DNA of 64,000 nt from DATJKD01 sp963728295 (GTDB lineage Bacteria; Pseudomonadota; Gammaproteobacteria; Steroidobacterales; Steroidobacteraceae), in the NCBI GenBank assembly GCA_963728295.1, contig CAVSKB010000006.1, positions 372,001 through 436,000 of the forward strand. The letters are read 5' to 3'. Position numbers and translations under genes: made by a program. Under the pieces are notes generated by a model that did not search any database, was not told the origin of the DNA, and was given only the letters and a program-made list of their open reading frames with translations. Below, in pieces: positions 9,717 through 18,377 of the stretch (the stretch's first letter is position 1; each line of letters begins with the position of its first letter).

Positions 9717-10685
9717 ATGGCAACGCAGACTTACGGACCAGACACGACCACCGACGAAGTGCTTGCTGACCTCGACCTCTCCGGCCGCCGCATGCTCGTG
9801 ACCGGGGGGACCGCGGGGCTCGGGCTCGAGACCGCGCGTGTCCTCGCCGCGCACGGCGCGAACGTGATGATGACCGCGCGCGACGCCGCCAAGGGTGAAC
9901 GTGCGGCGGCAACGGTGCGCGCTTCGGCTGCACGCAACGCCAGGGTGGAGGTGCGCGAGCTCAACCTCGAGTCGCTCGCGAGCGTCCGTGCCTGCGCCGA
10001 TCGGCTGATCGGCGAGGGGCAGCCGATCGATGTGCTCTTCGCCAACGCGGGCGTGATGGCCTGCCCGCAGGGATGCACACGCGACGGGTTCGAGACACAG
10101 ATCGGCACGAACCATATCGGTCACTTCGTGTTCGTCAACAGGCTGGTGCCGCTCATCACTCGTGGCGCACCGGCGCGCATCATCATCACCTCCTCCGCGG
10201 GGCACCGCATCTCGGACGTGGACCTCGACGATCCGAACTTCACGCGCACGCCCTACGATCCCTGGATCGCGTACGGCCGCTCGAAGACGGCAAACGTGCT
10301 GTTCGCGGTCGAGCTCGACCGGCGGCTCAAGTCCCACGGCGTGCGCGCCTGTGCGCTGCATCCGGGCGGCATCCAGACGGAACTCGGCCGGCACATGACG
10401 CCCGAGTCGACCGAAGCGATGATGAAGATCATCGCCGCGGCGGGCGGCAGCACCCGATTTCCCAACAAGACGATTCCGCAGGGCGCGGCGACGCAGGTGT
10501 GGGCAGGCATCGTCGCGGATGCCGACGCGGTCGGCGGCCGGTTCTGCGAAGACTGCGCCGTTGCGCCGCGCAACGACAACCCGAGCCCGTTCAGCGGCGT
10601 GCGCTCCTACGCGCTCGACCCTGCTCGCGCCCGGGCGCTCTGGACCCGAAGCGAAGAGTGGATCAGGGAGCGCTTCGTCGCGTGA
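9717..10685 (+). CDS. Short-chain dehydrogenase/reductase (retinol dehydrogenase/WWOX-like)
   Basis: 322-residue NAD(P)-dependent SDR. The Rossmann glycine motif is TGGTAGLGLETARVL (about residues 27-41), then NAGVMACP, the catalytic Ser in ITSSAGH, and YGRSKTAN with the YxxxK pair. This is longer than classical SDRs and resembles the retinol dehydrogenase/WWOX-like group that often acts on bulky alcohols or ketones. The ATG at 9717 has GGAGGACAGG upstream. It follows the amidase by about 75 bp on the same strand and may be cotranscribed. It ends 4 bp before the convergent SRPBCC gene. Substrate not predictable. Confidence 0.88.
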   Translation: MATQTYGPDTTTDEVLADLDLSGRRMLVTGGTAGLGLETARVLAAHGANVMMTARDAAKGERAAATVRASAARNARVEVRELNLESLASVRACADRLIGEGQPIDVLFANAGVMACPQGCTRDGFETQIGTNHIGHFVFVNRLVPLITRGAPARIIITSSAGHRISDVDLDDPNFTRTPYDPWIAYGRSKTANVLFAVELDRRLKSHGVRACALHPGGIQTELGRHMTPESTEAMMKIIAAAGGSTRFPNKTIPQGAATQVWAGIVADADAVGGRFCEDCAVAPRNDNPSPFSGVRSYALDPARARALWTRSEEWIRERFVA

Positions 10686-10688
10686 CGG

Positions 10689-11327
10689 TTACGGTGTCGA
10701 CGGCCGCGGCGGGAGCTCGAGCGCCTGTTTCAACCGCTCCAGCACCTCACCCCAGGCTCGCCGATAGCCGTCGGCCTCGGCGCGCGTCTGCAGCCGATCG
10801 ATCGTGACCATCACCGTCGTCTTCGCCCCGCTCGGCGCGAACTTGATCTCGACCGGCGTCGGCATCGTGAGCCCTTCGTCCTCCCAGGTGAGGCGGATCG
10901 TTTTGCCCGGCGTCGCCTTTCGGACGGTCGCCTGGTTGCCGTCGGCATTGCGCCAATGCCCGCCCTCCGCGATCTTCGCCTCGTGCCGCGGCCCGAACCA
11001 GCGATCGAGCGCCGCCGCGGTCGCAAAGGCGCCGTAGCAGGTCGGCGGGTCCGCCTTGACGCTCTTGGTCGCGCAGATCGTGTAGCCCTTGGGCTTGCCG
11101 TCCTTCTCGACGGCGCCGCGCGCGAGCTCGTATTCGTGCGTGATGGTCGCACTCCACCACGGGTCGACCTTGAGCTCGCCCACGAGCCAGTCGCCGATCT
11201 TGCGGCGGCCGAGCTCGACTCCGCCCCGGCCGTCGATCAATCCATGCCACTCGGCGAGCGTGCGGCCGGTCGCGGCCTTGCACGTCTCGTCGCTGACCGC
11301 CTGCTCTGCCTTGCGTTCGACTTTCAT
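10689..11327 (-). CDS. SRPBCC/AHSA1-type protein with N-terminal DUF4287-like helper domain
   Basis: 212 residues from the ATG at 11327, chosen for the upstream GGGGAAGG. The first 90 residues (ATGRTLAEWHGLID, KIGDWLVGELKVDPWW, ITHEYELARG) look like the DUF4287 helical domain. The rest is a START/AHSA1-like helix-grip domain (YGAFATAAALDRWFGP, KTIRLTWEDEGL, TTVMVTIDRL), which binds hydrophobic ligands in related proteins. It lies 14 bp downstream of the DUF1761 gene and is probably in one operon with it and the AraC-type regulator. Longer readings upstream are antisense noise over the DUF1761 gene. Confidence 0.82.
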   Translation of the reverse strand: MKVERKAEQAVSDETCKAATGRTLAEWHGLIDGRGGVELGRRKIGDWLVGELKVDPWWSATITHEYELARGAVEKDGKPKGYTICATKSVKADPPTCYGAFATAAALDRWFGPRHEAKIAEGGHWRNADGNQATVRKATPGKTIRLTWEDEGLTMPTPVEIKFAPSGAKTTVMVTIDRLQTRAEADGYRRAWGEVLERLKQALELPPRPSTP

Positions 11328-11341
11328 CGCCTTCCCCGTGC

Positions 11342-11740
11342 TCAGTGCCACAACGCGAGGATGAGGCCGACGATCGTGAACTGCAGCGTGTGATAGCCGC
11401 CGTTGATCAGAAATAGCCTGAAGCTCCGCCGCTCGAACAGGTAGTTGATGCCGAAGCTCGCGGCGACCCAGCAGAGCCCCGCCGCGAACCCGGCGCCGAG
11501 CCCGAGCGAGAGCGGCGGCCGCGGCCCGAGGAAAAGCGCGAACACCCACGCCGCGATCAGCGACAGCACGAACGTGAGCCCGAAGATCATCACCATGTTC
11601 GCGTTCTTCATCCGCTCGTCGGGGACGCCGGCCTCGCGCTGCCATGCCTTGCCAAAGAGCGCAGGCGAGTACCAGAGCCCGCCGAGCAGAAAGGTCGCGA
11701 CGGCCGCCGCGATGACGGCGAGGTAATTCACTTCAGGCAT
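11342..11740 (-). CDS. DUF1761 integral membrane protein
   Basis: 132 residues with four predicted helices: VIAAAVATFLLGGLWYSP, MVMIFGLTFVLSLIAAWVF, LGAGFAAGLCWVAASFG and the final HTLQFTIVGLILALWH. The GLWYSPALFGKAW block is characteristic of DUF1761, a small membrane family of unknown function. The ATG at 11740 has GGGGAG at good spacing. It lies between an AraC-type regulator and an SRPBCC protein, all on the minus strand, suggesting a small regulated operon. Confidence 0.85.
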   Translation of the reverse strand: MPEVNYLAVIAAAVATFLLGGLWYSPALFGKAWQREAGVPDERMKNANMVMIFGLTFVLSLIAAWVFALFLGPRPPLSLGLGAGFAAGLCWVAASFGINYLFERRSFRLFLINGGYHTLQFTIVGLILALWH

Positions 11741-11825
11741 GTCGATCTCCCCTGGATGACGATTGGTGTGTCGCCAGCATGCCCGCGCCGCAGTGCGCGG
11801 GTCTTGGAAAAAAGTAACCCGCTCG

Positions 11826-12690
11826 CTAGCGGATGACGACGCTCTGCGGATCGGGGCGGGTCTGCCGCACGAGCTCGACCGGCGACAGTCCGCTGAACGA
11901 CCGGAACTCGTTGATGAGGTGCGACTGGTCGTAGTACCCGCACTGATCCGCGAGCGCCGCCCACGGCACCTGCGATCGCGCCGTCGAGCATCGCCAGCGC
12001 GCCCCGGAACCGATGGATGCGGCAGAGCGCCTTGGGTGTCATGCCGACCTGGTGCATGAAGAGGCCCGCAAGGTGCTTGCGCGTGTAGCCGGTCTGCGTC
12101 GCGAGGCGGGTCACCGGCACCATGCCCCCGGTCGCGGCAATGCGATCGACGGCCCAGCGCACCGCGGGGTGCACCGCCTGGCGCGGCGACAGCCGCGCGA
12201 TCAGCCATTGCTCGACGATCGTGAACCGATCAATCGTGGCCGGCGTATTGAGCAGCCGCTCGCGCAACGCGAGCACGCCGTCGCCGAGCGCGTCGGCGAG
12301 CGCGATGATGCGATCCGCGAGGCCTTCGAGCTGCGGCCCGAGCCAGGGATAGGCGCCTCGCGCCGAGAACGCGACGCCGAGCAGCGCATTGCCATGCGGC
12401 GCCTCGGTGTCGATCGGTCCCTGGTGCAGCCCCGAGTACCAGACATCGACGAACGGCACGCGCCGTTCCGGCGGCCCCGGCTCGATGCGGTACTGCGGCG
12501 GACCGAGGTTGATGAGGAGCTGGCTCTGGCCGGAGGGCAGGATGCGGTCGCGCTGATAGGCGACGTGGCCCTCGCCGTACCACATGGTCGCGACGACGTC
12601 GGCGAGGCGCGGATCGGGCGTGCAGACGGTGACGCTCCACCGGCCGATCGGTGAGGCGTGCTCGAAGCGATGCAGGCGATGCTCAGCCAT
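11826..12690 (-). CDS. AraC family transcriptional regulator, one frameshift
   Basis: DNA-binding regulator with an N-terminal DUF6597-like sensor region (MWYGEGHVAYQRDRILPSGQ, LLINLGPPQYRIE, GVAFSARGAYPWL) and a C-terminal AraC HTH. The first helix-turn-helix, VTRLATQTGYTRKHLAGLF, is in one frame. The second, SQVPWAALADQCGYYDQSHL followed by NEFRSFSGLSPVELVR, is reached only after a frame change near 11965, and ends at a stop at 11826-11828. Strong ribosome-binding GGGAG precedes the ATG at 12690. It probably controls the DUF1761/SRPBCC genes immediately downstream. Inducer unknown. Confidence 0.82.
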
Positions 12691-12743
12691 GCGGGATCTC
12701 CCGGGCGCAGTCTAACGCGCGGTCTACCCCGCGATGATGGTCA

Positions 12744-12971
12744 CTACTCCGCCATCCACCACGCTACGAACTCGTCGAACTCGATCGCGCCGTCGTGATC
12801 GGTGTCGATCTCGGCGAACCCGATGCGGATATCGTTGTTGCTCATGTCCGCTTCAAGGAACTCCATCAGTTCCTTGAACTCCTCGTACTCGATGCGGCCG
12901 TCGCCGTTGGCATCGTTGAAATCGAAGTCCTCGCGCAGCTCGTCGAGCTGCTCCTCGCTCAGTTCGGTCAC
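12744..12971 (-). CDS. Small calmodulin-like protein with two EF-hands
   Basis: 75 residues with no signal peptide, so cytoplasmic. Two canonical calcium loops are present: NDANGDGRIEYEEF, and DTDHDGAIEFDEF followed by VAWW. The GTG at 12971 is preferred because GAGGAG lies about 8 bp upstream; longer readings start without a site. It is closely related in protein and DNA sequence to the last 72 residues of the acetyl-CoA synthetase encoded at 15719-17860, including the shared block GFAEIDTDHDGAI, so the two EF-hand units are recent paralogues. It is likely a soluble Ca2+ sensor or buffer; its partner is unknown. Confidence 0.85.
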   Translation of the reverse strand: MTELSEEQLDELREDFDFNDANGDGRIEYEEFKELMEFLEADMSNNDIRIGFAEIDTDHDGAIEFDEFVAWWMAE

Positions 12972-13084
12972 GGCGACGCTCCTCGTTTGTTGTGCGATTC
13001 CAGCATTTCCGCCGCGCGTTGCGCAATCCAATCGTGTCGCCCCCTGCACTTGGGCTGGGGCGTATGCTGGCCTAGACTTGGTCT

Positions 13085-13642
13085 ATGCAACATCGCGCCT
13101 ACGCACGGACGGCTGGACGCGCACTGCAGGGCGCATTGCTGGTGGTCGCCACCGCCTGGCTCGCGGGCTGCGCCGCGCCACCCCCGTTTCAGCGCGAAGA
13201 ACCGCTGCCCCCGACACCGAGCACTCCCGCGCCTGACGCCACCGGCGCCGCGATCGCACGCGCCGCGCAATCCCTGATCGGCTCGCCTTACCGCTACGGC
13301 GGTGCCGGCCCCGACGCCTTCGACTGCAGCGGCCTGGTGAGCTATGTGCATCGGCAATTTGGCTACGCCACGCCTCGCACCGCCGCGCAGCAGTATGCGC
13401 AGGCGGCGCCGGTACCGCGCGCGGACCTGCAGCCGGGAGACCTCGTCTTCTTCCGCTTGAGCGGCGGGGCGGTCAGCCACGTCGGTGTGTATCTTGGCCA
13501 GGACCGCTTCGTGCACGCACCGCAGACGGGCGCGCGCGTGCGCGAGGCGAGCCTCGACGAGGAGTTCTTCCGCGACCGCTACGCCGGTGCCGGGCGGCTC
13601 TATCCGCCGATGGCCCACATGGCGCCCGTCACGCCTCATTAA
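13085..13642 (+). CDS. NlpC/P60 (C40) peptidoglycan endopeptidase lipoprotein
   Basis: 185-residue lipoprotein: hydrophobic leader ending LAGC (Cys about residue 28), a Pro-rich linker, then an NlpC/P60 domain. Catalytic Cys is in AFDCSGLV, His in SHVGVYLG, and the third polar residue is the His of FVHAPQTG. Family members cleave the D-Glu to diaminopimelate bond in cell-wall peptides. Size and order match Spr/MepS-type hydrolases. It is followed after 17 bp by the FMN reductase gene, but a functional link is not evident. Confidence 0.9.
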   Translation: MQHRAYARTAGRALQGALLVVATAWLAGCAAPPPFQREEPLPPTPSTPAPDATGAAIARAAQSLIGSPYRYGGAGPDAFDCSGLVSYVHRQFGYATPRTAAQQYAQAAPVPRADLQPGDLVFFRLSGGAVSHVGVYLGQDRFVHAPQTGARVREASLDEEFFRDRYAGAGRLYPPMAHMAPVTPH

Positions 13643-13659
13643 CAATTACAAGGACAAGC

Positions 13660-14226
13660 ATGAGCAACGATCTGCGCATCGCCATCATCGTGGGCAGCAC
13701 CCGCCCTGGTCGCAAGGCGCGCGTCGTCGCAGAGTGGGTCCTGGGTTTTACGGCCGCGCGCAAGGCCGCGCAGTACGAGCTCGTCGACATTGCGGATTTC
13801 AAGCTGCCGCTGCTCGACGAACCGATCCCTCCGTCGCTCGGCAAGTATTCGCAGCCGCACACCAAGACCTGGGCGGCTGCGATCGCGAAGTTCGACGGCT
13901 TCGTGTTCGTCACGCCCGAGTACAACCACTCGACGTCGGGCGCGCTCAAGAACGCGATCGACTTCCTGTTCGCCGAGTGGAACGACAAGGCCGCAGGCTT
14001 CGTGAGCTACGGCAGCTCGAACGGCGTGCGCGCGGTCGAGCACCTCCGGCAGATCTCGGCCGAGGTCAGGATGGCCGACGTCCGCACCGCCGTCGGCCTT
14101 TCGCTTTTCGACGATTTCGAGCACTTCACGACCTTCAAGCCCCGCGACGTCCACCAGACGACGGTCAACACGATGCTGGACCAGGTCGAACGCTGGGCGA
14201 TGGCGATGCGCAGCGTCAGGGCGTGA
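13660..14226 (+). CDS. NADPH-dependent FMN reductase / quinone reductase-like flavoprotein
   Basis: 188 residues with a flavodoxin-like fold. IAIIVGSTRPGRKARVVAEW near the N-terminus is the FMN phosphate-binding loop. FVTPEYNHSTSGALKNAIDF is the hallmark flavin-ring and dimer segment of the NADPH_FMN_red family, and FVSYGSSNGVRAVEHL the next conserved block. It is a cytoplasmic reductase of quinones, azo compounds or chromate-like acceptors in relatives. A chrA transporter exists at 55-56 kb but is far away, so no link is claimed. RBS ACAAGGACAAGC precedes the ATG. Confidence 0.88.
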   Translation: MSNDLRIAIIVGSTRPGRKARVVAEWVLGFTAARKAAQYELVDIADFKLPLLDEPIPPSLGKYSQPHTKTWAAAIAKFDGFVFVTPEYNHSTSGALKNAIDFLFAEWNDKAAGFVSYGSSNGVRAVEHLRQISAEVRMADVRTAVGLSLFDDFEHFTTFKPRDVHQTTVNTMLDQVERWAMAMRSVRA

Positions 14227-14232
14227 GCGCGC

Positions 14233-14607
14233 TCACTTCATCGAGTGCAATCCGAACATGTTGCCTTCGGTATCGAGCGCGAGCGCGATGAAGCCGTACT
14301 CGCCGATCGAGAACTTGCCGCGATGGATCTTCCCGCCGGCGGGGACGACGCGCTGCGCCTCGACAGCGCAGTCTTCGCAGGCGAAGTAGACGATCACGCT
14401 GTTGCCCCCCGACGGCATGCCTTGCATCTTGACCAGTGCGCCGGCGGCGCCGGGGCCATTCTGGGCCATCGGAAACGCCCATAGCTCGGCCTCGGGACTC
14501 TCCAGTCGCTGGAACGTGGCCTTGACGACTGTCTCGTAGAACTTCTTCGCACGCGCACTATCCTGCACGTAGATCTCGACCCAGCGGAACGGATTGCTGT
14601 TCGCCAT
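14233..14607 (-). CDS. VOC (glyoxalase/bleomycin-resistance fold) protein
   Basis: 124 residues from the ATG at 14607, which has an excellent AAGGAGGG site. Begins FRWVEIYVQDSARAKKFYE, the first beta-alpha-beta unit of the vicinal oxygen chelate fold. Later parts include IVYFACEDCAVEAQRVVPAG and EYGFIALALDTEGNMFGLHS. Similar to YdeC/PhnB-like VOC proteins whose substrates are mostly unknown. It converges with the FMN reductase gene (6-bp gap). Upstream in-frame codons to 14748 lack a start signal and were not used. Confidence 0.85.
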   Translation of the reverse strand: MANSNPFRWVEIYVQDSARAKKFYETVVKATFQRLESPEAELWAFPMAQNGPGAAGALVKMQGMPSGGNSVIVYFACEDCAVEAQRVVPAGGKIHRGKFSIGEYGFIALALDTEGNMFGLHSMK

Positions 14608-14783
14608 GCTTCCCCTCCTTCGCTGATTGCCGGCGGCGACCGCCGCCGGAATCCGGTAGCCTGCTCGATCGCCCGCATTCCCGGCATCGCCGAAACCGGT
14701 CATATCCCTGTAGGTGTCGACTGACCGGCAACTCGACCAATGGCCCACATCCGGACCGGCGGTCGGGCGCGATACTGCGGCTT

Positions 14784-15488
14784 ATGGACACCGAAACTCT
14801 TGCACCTGCCGACGAGCTCGCGTTCAAGGCGAGCAAGCCTTATCCGGGCGACAGCCCCGAATACCGTACCGCGCGCACCGCACTGCTTGCCGAGGAGATC
14901 GAGCTCCGCCGCCAGATCGAGCGGGTCGCGGCGCTGCGCCGCGCACTGCCGCCGGGCGGCGAGGCGCGCGATTACCGCTTCACCGACGAGCACGGCACGG
15001 AGCTCGGGCTCGCGGATCTCTTCGGACGGCATGACACGCTCGTCAGCTATTTCTGGATGTACGGTCCCGAGCGCGAGCGCCCGTGCCCGATGTGCACCTC
15101 GTTTCTCAGCTCGTTCGACGCAAAAGCGCGCGACCTCGAGCAGCGTGTCGCGATCGCGGTGATCGGACGGTCGCGGGTCGCGCGCCAGCTCGCCTTCGCT
15201 CGCGAGCGCGGGTGGGGAAATCTGAAGTTCTACGCGACAGTCGGCGACGATTTCCCGAAGCACTACCGTGGACTCGCCCCCGACGGCAGCGAATGGCCGA
15301 TGCTCGATGTCTGGGTGCGGCAGGGCCGCGTCGTCCGGCATTTCTGGGGAGGCGAGATGAGCATGGAGACGGCCGATCCCGGTCAGGATCCACGCGGCGC
15401 ACCCGATCCCGACCCGCTGTGGACCATCCTCGACCTGACGCCCGGCGGGCGTGGCTCGGACTGGCGGCCCAAGCTCGAGTATTCGTGA
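14784..15488 (+). CDS. DUF899 family thioredoxin-like protein
   Basis: 234 residues. DUF899 members have a thioredoxin-like fold but usually lack a classical CxxC redox pair. Here CPMCTSFLSSFD (about residue 98) holds two Cys in a CxxC spacing after a GPERERPCP turn. Other family blocks: DYRFTDEHGTELGLADLF, HDTLVSYFWMYGP, RGWGNLKFYATVGDDF, LDVWVRQGRVVRHFWGGEM and DPLWTILDLTPGGRG near the end. Cytoplasmic, function unknown. Divergent from the VOC gene. Confidence 0.88.
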   Translation: MDTETLAPADELAFKASKPYPGDSPEYRTARTALLAEEIELRRQIERVAALRRALPPGGEARDYRFTDEHGTELGLADLFGRHDTLVSYFWMYGPERERPCPMCTSFLSSFDAKARDLEQRVAIAVIGRSRVARQLAFARERGWGNLKFYATVGDDFPKHYRGLAPDGSEWPMLDVWVRQGRVVRHFWGGEMSMETADPGQDPRGAPDPDPLWTILDLTPGGRGSDWRPKLEYS

Positions 15489-15494
15489 GGCGCT

Positions 15495-15526
15495 CGGGAC
15501 GGGTCCGCTTCGGGACGGGTCCGCTT
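15495..15526. repeat. Perfect 16-bp tandem duplication
   Basis: CGGGACGGGTCCGCTT occurs twice head to tail at 15495-15510 and 15511-15526, just after the DUF899 stop. The rest of the 230-bp convergent gap to 15718 holds a short CCCC-TTCGCC-GGGG hairpin near 15590 and no convincing gene. Confidence 0.6.
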
Positions 15527-15718
15527 AGCGCCCATTTAGATTCGTCCTGAGGCTCCGGATCTCAGTCCTCGACTAGCTCAATTCCCCTTCGCCGGGGCGA
15601 GTACGGCCGGTGCGCTGACCGTTTACGGGCGGCGCGTTTCGAAGCGATGTTCCCGCTCCCGGAAACTGCGCTTTCTGATCACGTACAACCGCTGGCCGGA
15701 TTCTGCTGTCGGCAATGG

Positions 15719-17860
15719 TCAATCCCTCGACCACCAGACGGCAAACTCGTCGAACGCGATCGCGCCGTCATGGTCGGTGTCGATCTCGGCGAAGCCCGTG
15801 CGGCAATCCTGCTCGGTAAGACCCGCCCGTAACGACAGCAGCAGTTTCGAGAACTCCGCGTACACGATACGGCCGTCCTTGTTACCGTCGAAGGAGTGGA
15901 ACGTGTCGCTCAACTCCTCGAACTGCTTCTCCGTCATCCCCCGCACGAGCTGCTCGACCACCGATGGATCGGCAAGCGTCGACACGTCCCCGAGCTGATC
16001 GTGCTCGTGCGCCGCAATCTTGCGCAGGATGCGGCGCATGATCTTCCCGGACCGGGTCTTCGGCAGCCCCGGCGCCCACTGGACGAAATCGGGGGTCGCG
16101 ATTGGCCCGATCTCGCGACGTACCCAGGCGATGAGCTCCTTGCGCAGCGCCTCGCTCGGCTCCGCATCCGCCACGAGCGTGACGTACGCGTAGATGCCCT
16201 GCCCCTTGACCTCGTGCGGGCACCCGACCACTGCGGCCTCCGCCACCTTCGGATGCGCGACCAGCGCGCTCTCGACCTCGGCGGTCCCGATCCGGTGCCC
16301 GGCGACGTTGAGCACATCGTCGACGCGCCCGGTGATCCAGTAATAGCCGTCTGAATCCCGCCGTGCCCCGTCGCCCGTCACGTAGCGGCCGGGATAGGTC
16401 TTGAAATAGGTGTCGATGAACCGCTGGTGGTCGCCGTACACCGTGCGCATCTGCCCGGGCCAGCTGTCCTTGATCACGAGGTTCCCCTCGCAGGCACCTT
16501 CGAGCTCGCGGCCCTCGCCGTCGACGATCGCGGGCTGCACGCCGAAGAACGGCAGCGTCGCGGACCCCGGCTTCTGATCGACCGCGCCGGGCAGCGGCGT
16601 AATCATGATTCCCCCGGTCTCGGTCTGCCACCACGTGTCGACGACCGGGCAACGGCCGTCGCCCACCACGCGGTGATACCACTCCCAGGCTTCGGGGTTG
16701 ATCGGCTCGCCGACGGTCCCGAGCAGTCGGAGCGTGCTGCGCGAAGTCGCCTTCACCGGCGCCTCCCCGTCGCGCATCAGCGCGCGGATCGCGGTCGGCG
16801 CCGTATAGAACAGGCTCACCGCGTGCTTGTCGACCACGCGCCAGAACCGGCTCACGTCCGGGTAGTTGGGCACACCCTCGAACATCAGCGTCGTCGCGCC
16901 GTTGGCGAGCGGTCCGTAGACCACGTAGCTGTGACCGGTGACCCAGCCGACGTCCGCGGTGCACCAGTAGACGTCGTCCTCGCGCAGATCGAACACGGCC
17001 TCGTGCGTGAGCGAGGCGAAGACGAGATATCCGCCGGTGGTGTGCAGCACGCCTTTCGGCCGCCCGGTGGAACCCGAGGTGTAGAGGATGAAGAGCGGGT
17101 CCTCGGCGTCCATCGTCTCGGGCGGGCAGGCCTCGGACTGCGCCGCGAGAAGCTCGTCCCAGTCCTGGTCGCGCGGCTGCCTGTCCACCCTGGCGCCGAC
17201 ATGACGCAGCACCAGCACGTGCCGGACGGTATTCGTCTCAGGCCTGCTCAGCGCCTGGTCGACGTTCGCCTTGAGCGGAATGCGCTTACCGCCGCGGACG
17301 CCCTCGTCCGCGGTGATGACGACCGTCGAGCCGCAATCGGCGATCCGCCCGGCGAGCGAGTCCGGCGAGAAGCCGCCGAACACCACCGAATGAATCGCGC
17401 CGATGCGGGAGCAGGCGAGCATCGCGACCGCGGCGTCGGGAATCATCGGCATGTAGATTGTGACCCTTTCTCCTTTGCGGACTCCGAGCGATTTGAGTGC
17501 ATTGGCCGCGCGACACACCCGTGCATGCAGCTCGCGGTACGTGAGCTTCTGCGAGTTCTTCGGGTCGTCGCCTTCGAAGACTATCGCCGTCTTGTCGCCA
17601 CGCTTCTCGAGGTGACGGTCGAGACAGTTGACCGAGACGTTGAGCTGGCCGTCGTCGTACCAGCGGATGTGGAAGTCCTCGAGCGCGAAGCTCGTGTCCT
17701 TTACGCGCGTGGGCGGGCGGATCCAGTCGATGCGCGCAGCCTGTCGGCCCCAGAACGCCTGCGGGTCGGCGAGCGACTCGCGATACAGGCGCTCATAGTC
17801 GTCCCGGCGGACGCGCGCCGCGGCGGCGAACGCAGGCGGCACCTTATGCAGACTCGACAT
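15719..17860 (-). CDS. acs: Acetyl-CoA synthetase with C-terminal EF-hand pair
   Basis: Converts acetate, ATP and CoA to acetyl-CoA. Residues 1-640 are a complete Acs: FHIRWYDDGQLNVSVNCLDR, P-loop LFILYTSGSTGRPKGVLHTT, WWQTETGG, YVTGDGARRDSDGYYWITGR, and LPKTRSGKIMRRILRKIA with the usual acetylatable Lys. Normal family members end near LVRG. Here the frame continues from Met642 into 72 residues with two EF-hands (FDGNKDGRIVYAEF and DTDHDGAIAFDEF), related to the 75-aa protein at 12744-12971. The junction is a run of five G followed by ATGA, so one extra G could have fused a normal acs stop (GGATGA) to an overlapping downstream EF-hand gene. Third gene after dacB and the HIT gene on the same strand. 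Confidence 0.85.
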   Translation of the reverse strand: MSSLHKVPPAFAAAARVRRDDYERLYRESLADPQAFWGRQAARIDWIRPPTRVKDTSFALEDFHIRWYDDGQLNVSVNCLDRHLEKRGDKTAIVFEGDDPKNSQKLTYRELHARVCRAANALKSLGVRKGERVTIYMPMIPDAAVAMLACSRIGAIHSVVFGGFSPDSLAGRIADCGSTVVITADEGVRGGKRIPLKANVDQALSRPETNTVRHVLVLRHVGARVDRQPRDQDWDELLAAQSEACPPETMDAEDPLFILYTSGSTGRPKGVLHTTGGYLVFASLTHEAVFDLREDDVYWCTADVGWVTGHSYVVYGPLANGATTLMFEGVPNYPDVSRFWRVVDKHAVSLFYTAPTAIRALMRDGEAPVKATSRSTLRLLGTVGEPINPEAWEWYHRVVGDGRCPVVDTWWQTETGGIMITPLPGAVDQKPGSATLPFFGVQPAIVDGEGRELEGACEGNLVIKDSWPGQMRTVYGDHQRFIDTYFKTYPGRYVTGDGARRDSDGYYWITGRVDDVLNVAGHRIGTAEVESALVAHPKVAEAAVVGCPHEVKGQGIYAYVTLVADAEPSEALRKELIAWVRREIGPIATPDFVQWAPGLPKTRSGKIMRRILRKIAAHEHDQLGDVSTLADPSVVEQLVRGMTEKQFEELSDTFHSFDGNKDGRIVYAEFSKLLLSLRAGLTEQDCRTGFAEIDTDHDGAIAFDEFAVWWSRD

Positions 17861-17892
17861 CGGTCGTTTACCCCGCTGGCCGTGCTGCGCCG

Positions 17893-18312
17893 TCAGTCGA
17901 GTGCGGCGCGGATCCGTGCCGCGTGCTCGGCAAGGACCGCTGGATCCGCCATTTCGCGAGCATGGAAGCGCAGATCCAGCCCCTCGCGGCGCGGCACGAT
18001 GTGAAAGTGCATGTGGAACACGCTCTGACCGGCAGCGCGACCGTTCAGTTGCGCGATGAGTATCCCGGGCGCATCGAACGCCTTCTTCACGGCGCGGGCG
18101 ACCCGCTGCGTGGTGAGCACCACCGCGGCCAGCGCTTCCTCGGGTACGTCGTGGATGTTCTCGGCCTCGGCCTTCGGGATGACGAGCGTATGCCCGTCCG
18201 CCTGCGGCATGACGTCCATGAACGCGAGCGTCAGCTCATCCTCATGGACCCGGTGCGATGGGATCTCGCCACGCAGGATGCGTGCGAAGATGTTGTTGCG
18301 GTCGTAGGCCAT
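17893..18312 (-). CDS. HIT family (histidine triad) protein
   Basis: 139 residues. The histidine triad is HMHFHIVPR (about residue 98-106), with the Hint-type blocks IFARILRGEIPSHRVHEDE, AFMDVMPQADGHTLVIPK and the Gln/Asn segment LIAQLNGRAAGQSVFH. HIT proteins hydrolyse nucleotide phosphoramidates or dinucleoside polyphosphates in the cytoplasm. ATG at 18312 preceded by GAGGCGG. The frame remains open upstream without a start site and was not used. It sits 32 bp upstream of acs, probably cotranscribed. Confidence 0.9.
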   Translation of the reverse strand: MAYDRNNIFARILRGEIPSHRVHEDELTLAFMDVMPQADGHTLVIPKAEAENIHDVPEEALAAVVLTTQRVARAVKKAFDAPGILIAQLNGRAAGQSVFHMHFHIVPRREGLDLRFHAREMADPAVLAEHAARIRAALD

Positions 18313-18377
18313 GGCGCCGCCTCGAAGCTTCGGTCCTGAGCTTGAGTATAGCGACCCGGCCCGCGCCAGCCTGCCCG

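Noticed and set aside
16427..18004. Long antisense open frames opposite acs, dacB (18258-19856), ilvA (46828-48510) and the TPR gene (44296-46149)
   Set aside because: Arg/His/Val-rich low-information translations with no start signals, opposite well-identified genes.
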